This document shows, one piece after another, positions 1-13,292 of a DNA stretch of 64,000 nucleotides (position 1 is the stretch's first letter; every line of letters begins with the position of its first letter). Below the pieces are notes generated by a model. The model made no database searches and had not been told where the DNA came from. It saw only the letters and a list, made by a program, of their open reading frames with translations. The stretch is from positions 3,288,501 to 3,352,500 of the forward strand of contig NC_089456.1 of NCBI RefSeq assembly GCF_026210795.1, written 5' to 3'. Both the position numbers and the translations under genes were made by a program. The stretch comes from Rhizophagus irregularis. Lineage: Eukaryota > Glomeromycota > Glomeromycetes > Glomerales > Glomeraceae.

Positions 1-2538
1 AAGTTTAATAAAAAACCGATTTATAGTTTACAAACAAATAAATATCAAGAATTTACCAATGCCTACGTATATAGTATTATGGTTAAGACGGGAAATAGTG
101 ATCCTAACCGCTCTAAACTTTGTGAATTAGTGACTAAAGAATGGAACAAAATTAAAAGAAAAGATAAACCAGAAATTGATGATATTATTAAAGATTACCT
201 AGCCACACCATATAATTTATGTAATATACAAACAATGAGGTCAATACCATCTGGATCTAGAGAAAAATCTCTTCCAAATCTTTCCACGATTTGTACAGTG
301 GATCCTGTTCCAGAAATCTCTATTAATGTATCATCTCAACAAAAGACAGCAAACGAGATACAAATAGCTAAAAAAAAGCTTACCGAGTTTGAGCAGATCT
401 ACCACAGGTCGAAAAGTAAAAATCAGGCATCAATCAGTCACCAATCAGGCAGTTTGCTAACTTTTGATCCAGTGATCAGAAAAAAATGAAATATAGCTCA
501 TTGGAATCATCTCAACAAGACGAATCCAATGGTAGTAAAATCGCATTTCTAGGATTAATACTTGATGAGAAATTAAGTAAAATATAAAAATAAAAATGTA
601 TCATTTATATTTTATTTAATATTTTATTAACTATTAATCCTAAAAATGTGATTTTACTACCATTAGATTCGTCTTATTGAGACGATTCCAATGAGCTATA
701 ATTCATTTTTTCCTGATCACTGAATCAAAAGTTAGCAAACTGCCTGATTGGTGACGGTATTTGGCGAAAATACCAATCAGTCACCAATCGGTCACCAATC
801 AGCTACCTGATTGGTGACTGATTGGTGACTGATTGATGCCTGATTTTTCACTTTTCGACCTGTGTACAACATCACAACTGATTCTCAATTTCGGCTTGAT
901 ACTTTTAAAAAAATAGGAAGCCTTCGAGATGAAATTAGATCTAATAAAGAAAGAATCATCAAATTAAAAAGAAATGCTAATTATGCTCAAAAGTGCAGAG
1001 AAAAGAAAAGAAAATACTCGATAAAAATCAGGAAGTAATACGATATGACAAACCTGGTCATCCCTCACTTCTTTTTAACCATCCGAATTTACACGATCAT
1101 ATCCATGATTCTATCAAATTTAGGGCGGCTGACAAAATGACGAAAAAAGGTTATTAAGGTCTGAATCGTTGAAAACTTGCGAAAAAACTCTGAAGAAAAT
1201 TATAATGTTTATATGGTGAGAACCACATTGAATAATTATTTGTTACCTCACCAATCTAATTCTATCACTGCAAAAGCGCATCATCATCTGGTGTGGATCG
1301 CGGTAGCCAAAGTTTCACATACTGAAACACGAGATCATTCTGATGGTCATTACTGCCTTGCATCTGTCAAAAGCGCAAGACAATTTGCCACTGTCTTTGC
1401 CAATAATGCCGTTATTATTTTGCAGGATGACAAGGCGAAAATAGATCTTGGAGTACCTGCTGTAGGTCGAACGTTTCACACTTTGCAATCAGTTAATGAG
1501 CTTGTTAGTGTGACAACTTGCCATCTTTGTACATCATCAATGGTCCCTTGGTACATTCTCACTTTCACACATGCAAGACCTCAAAAACCTAACTCTGGAT
1601 CCTAAATATAATGATGTGTTGAAAACAAACGAAGAGATTAGACCTATTTGGGTGTTATTGGTAGATGGAGGTCTGGACAAAAATCCAAGACATTTAAAAA
1701 ATATCAAAACCTATTGCCACTTTTTTCAAAAGTTCGATTTGGATTACCTGACTGTACAAACACATGCTTCAGGTCAGTCCAAGTATAATCCAGTTGAAAG
1801 AGGTATGGCAACACTGTCCGGAAAATTAGCGAGTATCACGCTACCAATCGATCACTTTAGATTACACCTAAATACACAAGGCAAGGCGTAATCATTCGAG
1901 CTAAATTTTCTTTGAAATTTTTGATATGCGTAATCACTTTGCGATATTTGGCGTAAAGATTTGATTTTTGGAAAAAGTGTTGATGCACGGTATGTCGAAG
2001 AGCTTACTAACCCGTTTGAAAACATAGAGTTTGAGGGTACAGATAAAGAAAAAGCAGAAGAGCAAAAACAACAAAAAAAGAAACAAAAAAAGAAAACAAC
2101 ATACCAGAATGTTTTGTGCTATGAGCATAGATCGAAAATCATTGTAATTTATGTCAATATTCTCTTGATATTAAACGTTGTACAAATTCAAGTTATTGTG
2201 GGCTATCTTATACAAAAGAAATTAAAGATCTTCTTCTTTCAAATAATGGTTTTTTGCCTCCAACTACGAAAGCTAAAGATGGACATTTCACAAATCCCAT
2301 ATACCTTCTTGAATATTATAATCTCTTAAAAATTCTCAGGTACGATTCACATTGCCCATCCATTGACCAAATGACCTATTCGCGCCTTTGTTGTTTGGTG
2401 TGCAACAAATACTTTTCAACTTTTAATTATTTGACAAAGCATAAAAAAGCGATGCATCCAGTCAGCCGTGAACGACCTAAGGAAAAGTTTAAGTGTAATT
2501 CAAATTCTCTTGATGATTTCTCTCTCCACTTCATGTAA
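1..2538 (+). pseudogene. Decayed transposase-like gene with C-terminal C2H2 zinc finger, partial at left edge
   Basis: The frame is open from the window edge to about 489, continues after the inserted element (865-1037), then breaks repeatedly. Pieces in order are a basic N-terminal part, a His-rich segment (LVWIAVAKVSHTETRDHSD, near 1290), QDDKAKIDLGVPAVGRTF (near 1425), an acidic-residue segment with LLVDGGLDKNPRH (near 1655), NPVERGMATLSGKLASITLP (near 1790) and a C2H2 finger with spacing C-x2-C-x12-H-x4-H (near 2390-2460). Spaced acidic residues in the QDD and VDGG blocks suggest an RNase H-fold (DDE-type) core. I recall the same order of blocks in a large Rhizophagus/Gigaspora family, but superfamily assignment is inference. 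At least three frameshifts or stops (near 1037, 1157, 1570, 1890) show it is dead. The 5' end lies outside the window. Confidence 0.7.
403..864. mobile_element. 462-bp inverted-repeat (foldback/MITE) element with 3-bp target duplication
   Basis: The ends read CACAGGTCGAAAAGT and its inverse. Both arms, each over 150 bp, match with a short AT-rich loop around 560-640. The trinucleotide TAC precedes the left end (400-402) and follows the right end (865-867). Removing the element plus one TAC restores the transposase-like reading frame, so the insertion is real. The CAC...GTG ends with a 3-bp duplication are compatible with CMC/CACTA-like elements, but no transposase is present. The right arm carries extra copies of a TGATTGGTGACTGA-type motif. 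Confidence 0.85.
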
Positions 2539-3333
2539 TAAAAGTGGCCTTTTTTTGACGAAATGAATTTAAGGGAATATATATCAGATAATGAATGATC
2601 GTATATTAACTTAATTTCCCTATTATTCTATTATTGTATGCATTTGTATACATATAAAAATAAAATTCATTTTATTTTTTTCTAAATTTAACGTGGGAAA
2701 CTATAGTAATACAAATGATTAATAAATTTTTAAGCCACTAAATCGGTTATATAGGTTGATTATATCACGTGATAAATATTAATATGTGTAACATAAGATT
2801 TTTCGTGACCCCCACCCCTAAAATATTACGTAATAAATGTCATTGCCCTTATTAAACTACTTAATTAAACTAACATTATTAATTTATAAACAACTCGTCA
2901 TATTATAAAATACCCACGTGTGCACTATCAAATATAACATAAGTTTACAATCTAAATATAAAATGATAATTTATATAAAATTACAAAAATTTACATTTAA
3001 TTTATAAAACTTAAGTTTACATAAATTTTTTTTTACATAACTTTTTAGTAAAATCACATGATATACTCTTTTAAAAAATATATTTTTTTAATATCCAATA
3101 TTCCATAGGATCATGTAAAGCAAAATTTTATAGTTATCTGATAGTATTTTATATGCAATATCAAATATGAAATTTATTTCATTATTATTTATACAATAAA
3201 ATTATATTTATATACATTATCAATTCTATAAGCTAATTAATGAAAGAAAGAAAATAGGTGATAAGATTATACTTTGTTAGACTATTAATAAACTATTTAT
3301 ACATGATCATTGAGGCCTCTCAGATATAAAATT
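2539..3333. other. AT-rich intergenic DNA, one copy of a dispersed repeat
   Basis: No gene is visible. The stretch 2934-3028 (AACATAAGTTTACAATCTAA onward) recurs at 3663-3706 plus 3853-3912, where it is interrupted by an insertion. It therefore supplies the empty-site version of that locus. Confidence 0.6.
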
Positions 3334-3474
3334 TATCTGATAGAAAATGATTACATTATTTTTACTTATTACAGGAAAATGATTGGCTGAATAAGCCACT
3401 TTGTGGCTTATTTTCAGCAAATCATTTACCCTCCATAAATAAAAATAATGTTATTCACTCTTTTCCATCAGATA
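3334..3474. mobile_element. 141-bp near-perfect palindromic MITE-like element
   Basis: The ends are TATCTGA and TCAGATA. The arms pair through the whole length with a centre at AAGCCACTTTGTGGCTTA, and blocks such as ACATTATTTTTA and TAAAAATAATGT match in inverse. No coding capacity. The target duplication is not clear, so the boundaries could move by a few bases. Confidence 0.7.
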
Positions 3475-3662
3475 ATAATATATTATATTATAAATAAAAA
3501 ATCTATTTTTTTATTTTCTAATAATTATTATATAGTTTGTATTATTAAAATTATATTTTTAATAAACTATTATTTTTATTAAATAAAATATTGGTTTATA
3601 TATATATTTTATTTTTAATTATAAAATATATTTATTTTATATGAATTATATGAACTTATAAT

Positions 3663-3912
3663 AACATAAGTTTACAGTCTAAATATAAAATTATAATTTA
3701 TATAAAGGTTTTTACTTCAAATCACCGGGGGTGATCATCACCGTTAGCCAGAATTATCAATTTTTACCGGCACTATATTTTTTTAATGCTGGTCGATTAT
3801 AATAATTTCAGTTACCGGTGATCATCACCCCAGTGATAGTTATAAAAATTCTTATATAAAATTACAAAAATTTACATTTAATTTTATAAAACTTAAATTT
3901 ACATAAGTTTAT
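3663..3912. repeat. Second copy of dispersed AT-rich repeat, interrupted by an insertion
   Basis: Positions 3663-3706 and 3853-3912 together match 2934-3028 almost base for base. The copy at 2934 lacks the internal 146 bp plus an 8-bp duplication. This paired filled and empty site gives the insertion coordinates. Confidence 0.75.
3707..3852. mobile_element. 146-bp inverted-repeat element with 8-bp target duplication
   Basis: TATATAAA flanks both sides (3699-3706 and 3853-3860) and is present once in the empty repeat copy at 2972-2979. The arms include GGGGTGATCATCACCG on the left and its imperfect inverse GGTGATCATCACCCC on the right. Length, lack of ORF and 8-bp duplication fit a non-autonomous hAT-type element. 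The superfamily is inference, because the terminal bases pair only imperfectly. Confidence 0.8.
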
Positions 3913-4398
3913 ATATTATAATCTTATAAGATTTAAATTTGCATAGATTTGTATTTAATAGTATAAAATTTATGTAAATTAATACTTTAAAAATTTCCTA
4001 AAATTTATTTTACTTATACATTCAAGAAGAACTATAGGAGAAATCATTTCCAAAGATAATGTAATTGAATAACAATTATGAATTGATAAAATATTAAGTT
4101 TAAAAGAAATTCCAGTTGATAAACAGTCTTACTGTCTTAGTAATAAAGATATGAAAATAATAAAATGAATAGAAAACAAATAAATTCCAGGAAAATTAAC
4201 ATCATATTTTATCATTTTTACAAAACTAAGTGAACAATTTTAATTTAAATATTTGATTTATTTTTTTTTTACTTTTAAATCACATCACTGGTATTATGTG
4301 TTTTCACAAAACCTATGGCCTTAGATTAAGCAAGTAATACTAATTAAAATTACCCAACACCTTCAAAATGATTAGAAAAAAATTTAATTAATAATAGT

Positions 4399-4652
4399 TA
4401 GGCTATTCCAAATTAATTTTTAGTTTAACATCCTCCCCCTCCCTCTATTTTTGATAATTTAAACACATATGTTCACATATGTTTAAAGCACCCCCTCTCT
4501 TTTGAAATTGGGTGTACCGAATATTTCCGATTTTACCGAAAACTTCTGAAAATTTTAATATATATCATGTTTGTTTAAATCCCCCCCCCTCCCCCTTCAA
4601 ATTTTTCAGCCAGAAAGGACGTTAAACTAATTATTAGTTTGGAATGGCCTTA
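4399..4652. mobile_element. About 254-bp terminal-inverted-repeat element
   Basis: The left end TTAGGCTATTCCAAATTAAT matches the inverse of the right end (TAAGGCCATTCCAAACTAAT), and GTTTAACATCC pairs with GGACGTTAAAC. The inside is pyrimidine-rich (CCCCCTCCC runs) with no ORF. Flanking bases also pair (AATAGT / ACTATT), so the exact ends and any TA duplication are uncertain. Confidence 0.7.
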
Positions 4653-7600
4653 CTATTTGCAAAAAAAAAAAATTGAAAAATTAGTGAGTATATGGCACAA
4701 CATTAAATACTGCACAGTAAATACCATGGTGTTGAACACCGCAAGTATGGACGTAATTTTTGTTAAAATCAGAAGCGTATGTGAAAGTATGATATATTGG
4801 TTTTACGTTGAATATAGCAAAACACCATATCTGATCTAAAATATTTAATATAGAGAAATTATTTGAATTATTGAATTAATGTATCCCAAATAATATATGG
4901 AAAGAAATTTCCAAAAAAATAAAATTATTTTAAAATAAAAAATTTCATTTTACAATAATAATTTCCTAAACTTCACTCTTCCTCCGCCTTGTAACTTGAA
5001 ACTCTTGTAACCTGATATTTTGACAATAAATGAGATATCTATATATAGATATCTATTTTTATAATATATCTTAAGAAATCCAACAAACAAGTTTTCTGAT
5101 TCAAAATGGCAAAAAGGCCAACTTTCAAATCGTGGCTTATTATCACGTGATTTAATGATTTATAATGAATATGGTCTTTCACATGAGAAAATGAAACCTA
5201 ATAACCCTTAATAACTCATCTCTTTGATTGCGTTTATTTTTGTTTATTAATTGTACGACATATTTAAAGCGTGTTTGCCATATCGTGTATTAAATAGTAC
5301 GCGTCACGAGAAACAAAGCAATTTTTTTTTATCTTAGATAAAATCAATTTCTTTTTAAAGATATAGATTGGAAGTATTTAAATTGATTGAGTTTCATTTT
5401 ATTAAAATCACATTCAGTGTAACCAAAGAACTAATTATTTTATTACACAAAAGTACACAAAAAGAATATATAATAAGACACGGGGGGGGGAGGGAATGGG
5501 GTATGTAATGTATTAGTAAGAACAAAAAATTTGATTGGCTAAATTACGGGAATGGATTATTTTATTGAAATTTTTCAGGGGAAAAATTAATAACCATTTA
5601 CAGATAATGTAATAACGTAAGCCGGGAAGTGTCATTTCAAATGAATTTTTTAAGATGATCATTATTACATGTGGTAAATTTAAAAATTGTATTTATGTAC
5701 ACATCAATATCCGCGAAAGATACAGAATTCTATATTGGTTTTCAGAGAAGAAAATGCAAGAATAAATGAATTTCTATTTTGTAAAACATAAAATCGGAGT
5801 GATATTTGCGAGTGATATTTCCGACTAAAGATCTTTCTTGTGCATTTAGTTAATGTAGCATTGCATATTTTACATAATATGTGAGTATGTGAGTATGTGA
5901 GTATGTGAGTATGTGAATATGTGAGTTAAGAAGAATGAAAGAATAATATCGGAATTACTAAGAATTTCTATTCGCTATGAGTTGCTATCTAAGGTACTAT
6001 CTACTTATAATAATATGCAGTACAATATATTTATGTGTATATATATATATTATTATTATTATTATTTATTATTATCTATTAATCTATTCACTTTACCCAT
6101 TTCGATTATATACCAATTATTCTTGTCATGAATCTATGTAAAAACTTATGTATCACATATCACATTTTTTTAAAAAAAAAAAAATTATCGCATGATTAAT
6201 CGGCCGATTATATACAATAATTGATAAATCCTATTGTTTTTTTCTTTGTTCTTTTTTTTCTACTCTTAAAAAAAATTTCTCCACATTTTTTTTCATGAAT
6301 GGAATTTTTTGCACATAACTTTCATATTCATGGTACATCGGTTTTATAATTTTATAAATTAATGAAACGTTAAAATCGGTTCAAAAGAAAAATATATACC
6401 TAAAAGAGCATAATATTTTTTATGATAATATTATGACTATCATAATATTGATATGCAAAATAGAATTAATATTAAAAAAATCACTAATATTAATTTATCA
6501 CAAGTAAAAAAAAGGATATTATTGTGATTGAAAAAAATACTAAACCGAAAGTCAAATGGTACATGTGACACCAAAATGCATATCCATTATTTAAAGAACC
6601 TTTTTATTTTTTTGATTCTTACGAAATTAATGTGTCATTTATATCAAAAATAGATGATATACAGGCTTACTGATTACCAAAATTATAAAATTTTATAAAA
6701 AAACGCGAGTTCTCTGCAGAAATGTTCTTTGTTCCAATTATGAAACTTTAGATCTTAAAAAACATTCTTCGATTAAACTTAAATATAATCATACATTGTT
6801 CTAAAGAGTTAAAAGAGGGTAACACAAAAAAAAAACGATTATTCAATTATAATATTATAACTGATTAAAAGATTATTATTTTGTTTCAGAAATATTCTCA
6901 TATTCACTTTATCTCTCTTCGATTGTAATACATAATAATCCATAATTTAAGTGCGAACGCCTTACTCTTTACTTTTTTCAATATGATTAATCGATATATT
7001 TAAAATTTTATACGATAATCATGATAATTTTACCTCGTGTTATTGATGTACAGACAATGTAATTCATGTGATAATTAACTTACATCGAGTGTTTTTGCGC
7101 GTAAAATCACGTAAAGTGACACAATAAAACAATCTAATCTCTTCCATAATTATCTACAATGATATCGATAATGTTTACGAAGCTTTTTTTTTTACTTGAA
7201 ACAAATGGTTTGGTTACAATAAACTTTATATAATCTTTGAGAAATGAAAAAAAAAGAAATTTGTAAAAAAACAAAAAAAATTTTTTTTTTTTTTTGAATA
7301 AATCCTAATAAATTTTTATTTTCAACCCTATTAAGAAAAATTAATTATAATTATCACAATTTTTTTTTTTTTTTTTGACGCATACTGTACATACATAAAG
7401 CATAAATTAATTTTTCTTTACAATATAATAATCTCTCAATTGAAATGATTTTCACTTTATAAAAGATATAAATCTTATTATACCTAAATTAGTTTTATAA
7501 AATGTGCGTGCGCAAAAGTTTTTTTTCATTTTTTTTTTTTTGTTGCATGTTATGTGGGCGTTTCCATGCATTACATGTTTACAGTTTAACTCTTTTTCTT

Positions 7601-7903
7601 TCTTTCTTTTCTTTTTTTTTTTTTTTTTTTTTTGCAAACCACTTAAGTGAAGGGCGATAGAAACACTCATCTTTGTGCAGGGTTCTTGTTACACAACAAA
7701 TTGATCCGTGCCTCAAAGTTAATCTTTGAAGTGAAATAAATAACCAAAAAATTCATATGGCTTTATATTTAATGTATCACTGAATGAAAATTAAATCAAC
7801 CAATTATATGGTAATCAACACATTACATACATACATCAAACTAATCAGTAAATGATAAGAACATGACACAAAGTATAATCTTTTTTCCGCAGTATCCTTC
7901 TTC

Positions 7904-7935
<32 letters not shown>

Positions 7936-10900
7936 ATATTATTAATTTAATTAATCATCGGTTATTACTTATTTCGAGTTGTGGCTAAAGGTATTTGAAT
8001 TGCCATTTTTTATAAGAACATTTTTTAATAATCGGGTGAAAAATTAATTATTAATAATAACCTTCAAATTAGACTTCTCACCCCTCATCCTTCTTCCCCC
8101 CTCATTAATATATTACTAGTACCACCTTAATAATATTTTTGCAACATAACTGAATCAATAAATATCAACAAATATAATATATATAAAAATATTGTGGGGT
8201 AAACTTGTAATAAATCTTGTTTATATTATTATTATTATTTTGGTCTATGATTGAGTTACCCTTATTTTTTTTTAACAATACTAAATCAACTCGGTTACCT
8301 CGGTTAAAAGGCGCGTTTTTGCCCATTCTCAAAAACACAGATCGACAATTAACTGAACTAAAAAATTATTTAATCTCCGATCTTCAATTACAAAAAGTAA
8401 CAAAAGTAATAAGGATAATGATGGTTTGATTTTTGGATATTGGATAATTCACATGACGGCCGAATATATACAATGATATGGCGTCGTTTCCCGTTGAGGT
8501 TGAGTAATGAGTATTACTAAAGATTATCTTCTTCATTCATGTATTCCAATTTTTTTATGAGATTGGAAATTTTTACAAGAGATAGAACAAAAAAAAAAAC
8601 ATATACAGGTTTTAAATATTTATTATTTATTATTTCGAATTATTCGAATTATTCGATAATCAAGAATTAATAAGAATTTTGAAGAATTTTTTTTTTATTA
8701 TTTGTGTAATTTTGATTATTATTTTGATATTCCAATAAATTTCTTGATTTTTTTTCAGTAGATTCGTAGATTCTTTCCTTAAAATTCAAAATTCCTGAAT
8801 TAAAAAGAAATTTTAAATTTAAAGTTTTGTCATTTCATAAATTTCCCAGATTTTCCAATTTTACTGTTTATTATTATTTATATTTATTTTCCATTCATCG
8901 TAAATTATGTAATAAAAGCAAACTGGCAAGAGAATGGCATATTTGAAAGGATCGAGATATTAATTACTTTTTTTTTTTTCAAAAATGCTTAGTCTGTAAA
9001 GATGTCATATCCGAAAATTTTTATATGTATTTTTTTTTTTGTCAATTTAAGAGAGTTTATAAATTTTTTTTTTTAAACGTAAAAATCCTCATCACATGAC
9101 ATAATTAATTTAATATATACAAATATGACCTAAATCAAATAATATGAACAATATTATCAACAATAGTTATTTTCACGCATAAAAAAAATTTTTATTTATT
9201 TTTTTTTTTTGGGGGTGGGGTAAACCTTAAAATTAAATGTACATTAAAATATTTTGTGGGGTTTAGTTTTTTTTTTTAAAAAAATCTAAAGAAATTTTTG
9301 AATAAAATTGGAAGAAAGAAATAATTTTTTGGTTAGAACAATTTTTGAATATATGTATATTTGTTTATTTTATTTAAATTTCTTGATATTTTTGGATACT
9401 TATTGTAATTATTAATTAATGTTTGTTATTTTCTTTTGGAGTTACAATAAAAAAGTTATCGTTTTTGTTAAAAAAAAAAAAATTTTAAATTTATAAATTT
9501 TATAAATTTATAAATTTTTTATATTTTTATATTTTATATTTATATATTTTTTTTATATATTTTTTTTATATATTTCAAAATAAATAAATAATACATTTAA
9601 ATAAATATTCATTTAAATTATAATAAATTATAATAAGAATTTCATAATTTTCATCATTTTCATATTACATAATAATAATATATTATATTGTTCCCATTAT
9701 TAACTTCTTTTGCTAATTCTAAAATCCCGATCTCAAGATCTCAAGGAGAGAGAAATTTTATTTATTTATTTTTTTTTTTAAAAAAAAAGGTAACCTCTTA
9801 TATATTTTTTTTCCTTATATATTTTTTCCTTATATGTACTCCTCCTTCCCCCTCTTATTCTATTATATACTATACATTTTTCATTATATATATATATATT
9901 CTCTTAATATTACGTATCTTTTCTCCCTACATTTTCATTTCATTTATAAATTTAGTAATTATGAAAAGAATGCACTGATCGTAACACAAGAAAGTATTTG
10001 TAATAATTCAAAATTCTCTCTCTACGATCTTTTATTACATCATCAACTTCCCTCACCCTGCGTCTTATTGAAATTTCCTAAATTTCTTAATTTCAAATAT
10101 TAAAAATTTGATTTTCATAATTTTATTCCTAATAAAGTTATTCTTACCAACTTACATAATTTCTCCGCAGTTTTTCAACTTCCAAATTTGTAAAATACCT
10201 ATAAATTTTTTGTAAATCCTTATTTATCCAATACAAAAAAAGAATGAAAAGTCATCAAATATTTTTTTTTTCATTTTTCTTTTTTTACTATTTATTTTAA
10301 CGAAATAAGAAATATTCGGTGATCATCAATTCGAATCATCGACGCCTCATAAAAAAAAAGAATAAAATTGTCCGTTCATTATTTCCAATAATCCTTTCCC
10401 CGCTTATTTAATATAAAATATAAATATATGCTAGTATTGATGTTATCTAAGTGGAATGCATGTGGATTCAGGGATTTACTATTAAATATTTCAAGTAATC
10501 AAACAGGTTTATGAAACACATGGAATGATGTACATAAAATATCTTCGGTTGTAAAAGTTTGTGGCAACAATTTTCTGGTGATTATTGTTATTTGATTGAA
10601 AAAATCAAAAAAAATCTTTTTTAGTTTTGCATCACATTCTTGTGTTATTGTTATTTGGGTTGTGATGCACACTTATCCGATTACATTTTCATTTTCACAC
10701 GAAAACCACATGAGAATGAAGCAACTTATACATAATGATATCATAACTATACTATAACAATCATATAAAAAAAATAAATATAAACATATACACAACATAT
10801 TAATCTTTTTTTTTTTATTTAATCGGTTAATATTTGAATTCAAAAATTCAAATCGAACTATAACAGATAACAAGGAGAGAACAGGTATGTAAACTACTAT

Positions 10901-11482
10901 TTTTTTTTTTTTTTTTAACTAAACACAGCATTTCAACCCAGTACAATTTAGCTCCGGTCTGAGTATCAAACTTTACCACTTTTTTTTTTTTTTTTTTTTC
11001 CTCCTTTTCTACCTTACGAAACTTTTTTTCCCGTATTTCCGTAAATTTACGAGAAAACAGTTTAATTATTTTGGTAGCTGGTAGTGGAAGAAAAAATTTT
11101 TTTTTTTTAGAATATATAATAATATAAATAATAAATAAATATATTATACATATATTATAATATTATATTATATATTATATATTATATATATATAATATAT
11201 ATATATATATATGACACATTCATATATTATATATAATACACACCACACACACACATATATATAATACACATTATTCCTTCCTTTTATTTATATATAAATT
11301 TGACCAAAAAAATTTATTATTATATTTTTTTTTTCCTCGTTAAAAAAAAAAAAAAAGAATTTATTTTTTTTATTAAAAGAAAAATATATATATATAAGTA
11401 ATATTTATTCGAGCTCGACTAAATTTTTCTTAAAAAAAGAGTAGAGTAATAAAAACTTTAATATTTAAGTAAACAAAAAGAG
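4653..11482. other. Long AT-rich intergenic region rich in homopolymer runs, no supported gene
   Basis: About 6.8 kb contains long T or A runs, (TTA)n near 6050, ATT/TAA runs at 7903-7950 and (AT)n at 11140-11210. Short open frames here are low-complexity and have no family features. The last few hundred bases before 11483 are probably the promoter and 5' UTR of the coiled-coil gene. Confidence 0.6.
5881..5926. repeat. 8-bp tandem microsatellite (GTGAGTAT)n
   Basis: About six consecutive copies of the octamer GTGAGTAT, one with an A for G change. Length varies easily between strains for arrays like this. Confidence 0.9.
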
Positions 11483-13292
11483 ATGGCTCCACCACAAACG
11501 CCTCGTAAAACGAAATTAACTGTTGATATTCCTTCGAGCTATTCAAATACTAGTTGTCCCGATTCTCCTAGTTCTCAATATGTAGCATCTCCTGTATTCA
11601 CTCCGTCTAGACATTTTGAAGGTTCTGTACCTGCTTCACCAACGTTTTCGGGAACGTTGAATAGTAATAGATCTCAGGCGGAACTTACAGCGTTGCTAAA
11701 AGAAGCCTATAATACAATACGAGATAGAGAAAAAGGTAAATTTTTTTTATTATATTCAATTCGTTTATAAAGTGGGAAGGGAAAGTGACTGCTCAATATA
11801 ATATTATATCATGTGAAATTACCAATTTAATAAAAATATCAAAACTTTTTATTATATTTTAGATCTTACACTTGCCGCCGAAATCGGTAAAAGTCTTCTT
11901 GAAAATAACATCGCGTTAAAATCAAAATATGAATCTGCTATAGTTCAATTACAACATCTTCAAAGAGCCAAATCAAAAGCTGCAACTTTCACGATACAAA
12001 ATGTTGAAAAACATGCCGCCCCTATAGCTCCTCCAAATACTTCTTTAGAAAATATTTCTGAAAATGAATATGATGAAATTAGTGATACTGAATCACTTCA
12101 AGGTTGGAGTACTTCTTTCGATTTACCTTCACCATCAAGTGAAGTTCCATTTAAAAGAAAAAGTCCTCGAAATTCTTCGGGTTTAAATTATAAGGACCTT
12201 GAAAATATTAAAGAATTAGAGACTCGAAATCAAGAACTTCAACAACATCTTGATGAAGCTATAAGAGAATATAATGATTGTGATAAATCTAATAAATCAA
12301 AGATACGTAAACTTGAATCGGATCTTCAACATTATATTGAAGCTTGTACGTTAGCTACTCAAAAAGTGGAAGACCTTGAAAAAGAAAATGATCGTCTTAT
12401 TCAAAAACAAAAAACTGATTTTTGGAATCTTAAATATACCAAGAAATCAAATGAAAATGAAAATTTTATTGAGACATTATTACATAAAGTTCAAGATTTA
12501 GAAGATCAAAATCATCTTATTGAAAAAGCAAAAGTAGAAATTGAACGTCGTTTACAACGTACAACGACTGAATTGGAAACTTTTAAAAAAGAATATAATG
12601 ATTTATTAGAAACCTCAAAGGATTATGAAAGGTTACAACTTGTAACTCATGAACAACAACAATATATCAATGAACTCAGCGAGAGTCTTGAAGAACAACG
12701 TGCTTTGGTCGTAAATTATCGATCTGGTATGTGGTCTGCAAAAACTTCACGGGCAAATTCTATCTCTGATAGTGGTGGTATAATGTCAAATGCATTAAGA
12801 CGTTTAAGTGATCCTGACGGGATGCGTGCCATGTTTGGTGCTGCTCCAAAACAAAATAATCAAGATAATGGAATTGGTGGAAAGATAAAAAAATCTTTAC
12901 TATCAGAATTAGAGAATGAATGGTTCCGTGAACTAACGATATTTCAAAGAGATGTAAAAAAAGGAAATGGAAGTGGAGCTTCTTCACCATCTTTCTCACC
13001 AATATCTTCAGAGAAGGACCTTAATCAATTCTTTTTAGATAATGGTGCACGACTGGATGATGAAATGGTGGATTACTTATCAGATGATGAATTTAGTTTC
13101 TTGGATGAATTCGAAGTAGATAACGAAAAAGCTAACCGATTACGAGAATGGTTTTGGATAAGATGGGCAAGAGCTATATATCTATTCCTAAGAAAGATAT
13201 GGAGGTGGTGTCGTTTTATCCTCATTCTTGTAGCCGCTGTAATTATGGCACTATACCGTGGACCTGACGATGTCTTGCCCAATGATGTATGA
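11483..13292 (+). CDS. Tail-anchored coiled-coil protein with CC1-box-like motif (BICD/TRAK/HAP1-like)
   Basis: Two exons, 11483-11735 and 11863-13292, give 560 residues; the intron is GTAAAT...TTTTAG in phase 1. The first 70 residues are Ser/Pro-rich. Directly across the splice is DLTLAAEIGKSLLENN (residues 85-100), which matches the CC1-box pattern (AAxxGxxLL) by which BICD-, Spindly- and TRAK/HAP1-type adaptors contact dynein light intermediate chain. A long coiled coil follows (about 85-145 and 190-345), then a Ser-rich linker, an acidic patch (near 445-500), Trp/Arg-rich WARAIYLFLRKIWRWCRF and a hydrophobic segment (about 536-549) eleven residues from the end, implying a tail anchor with the coil in the cytosol. 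The family link rests on the motif plus architecture. The role as an organelle-bound motor adaptor is inference, and a Golgi-type coiled-coil protein is the alternative. Confidence 0.8.

Noticed and set aside
4639-4839. 66-codon open frame
   Set aside because: It starts inside the right arm of an inverted-repeat element and has no protein-family features.
7452-7670. Open frame rich in Lys
   Set aside because: Created by T runs on the opposite strand; low complexity only.
9688-10103. Two overlapping open frames rich in Phe, Ile and Tyr
   Set aside because: Composition follows the AT-rich DNA, and no start context, splice continuity or family match is visible.
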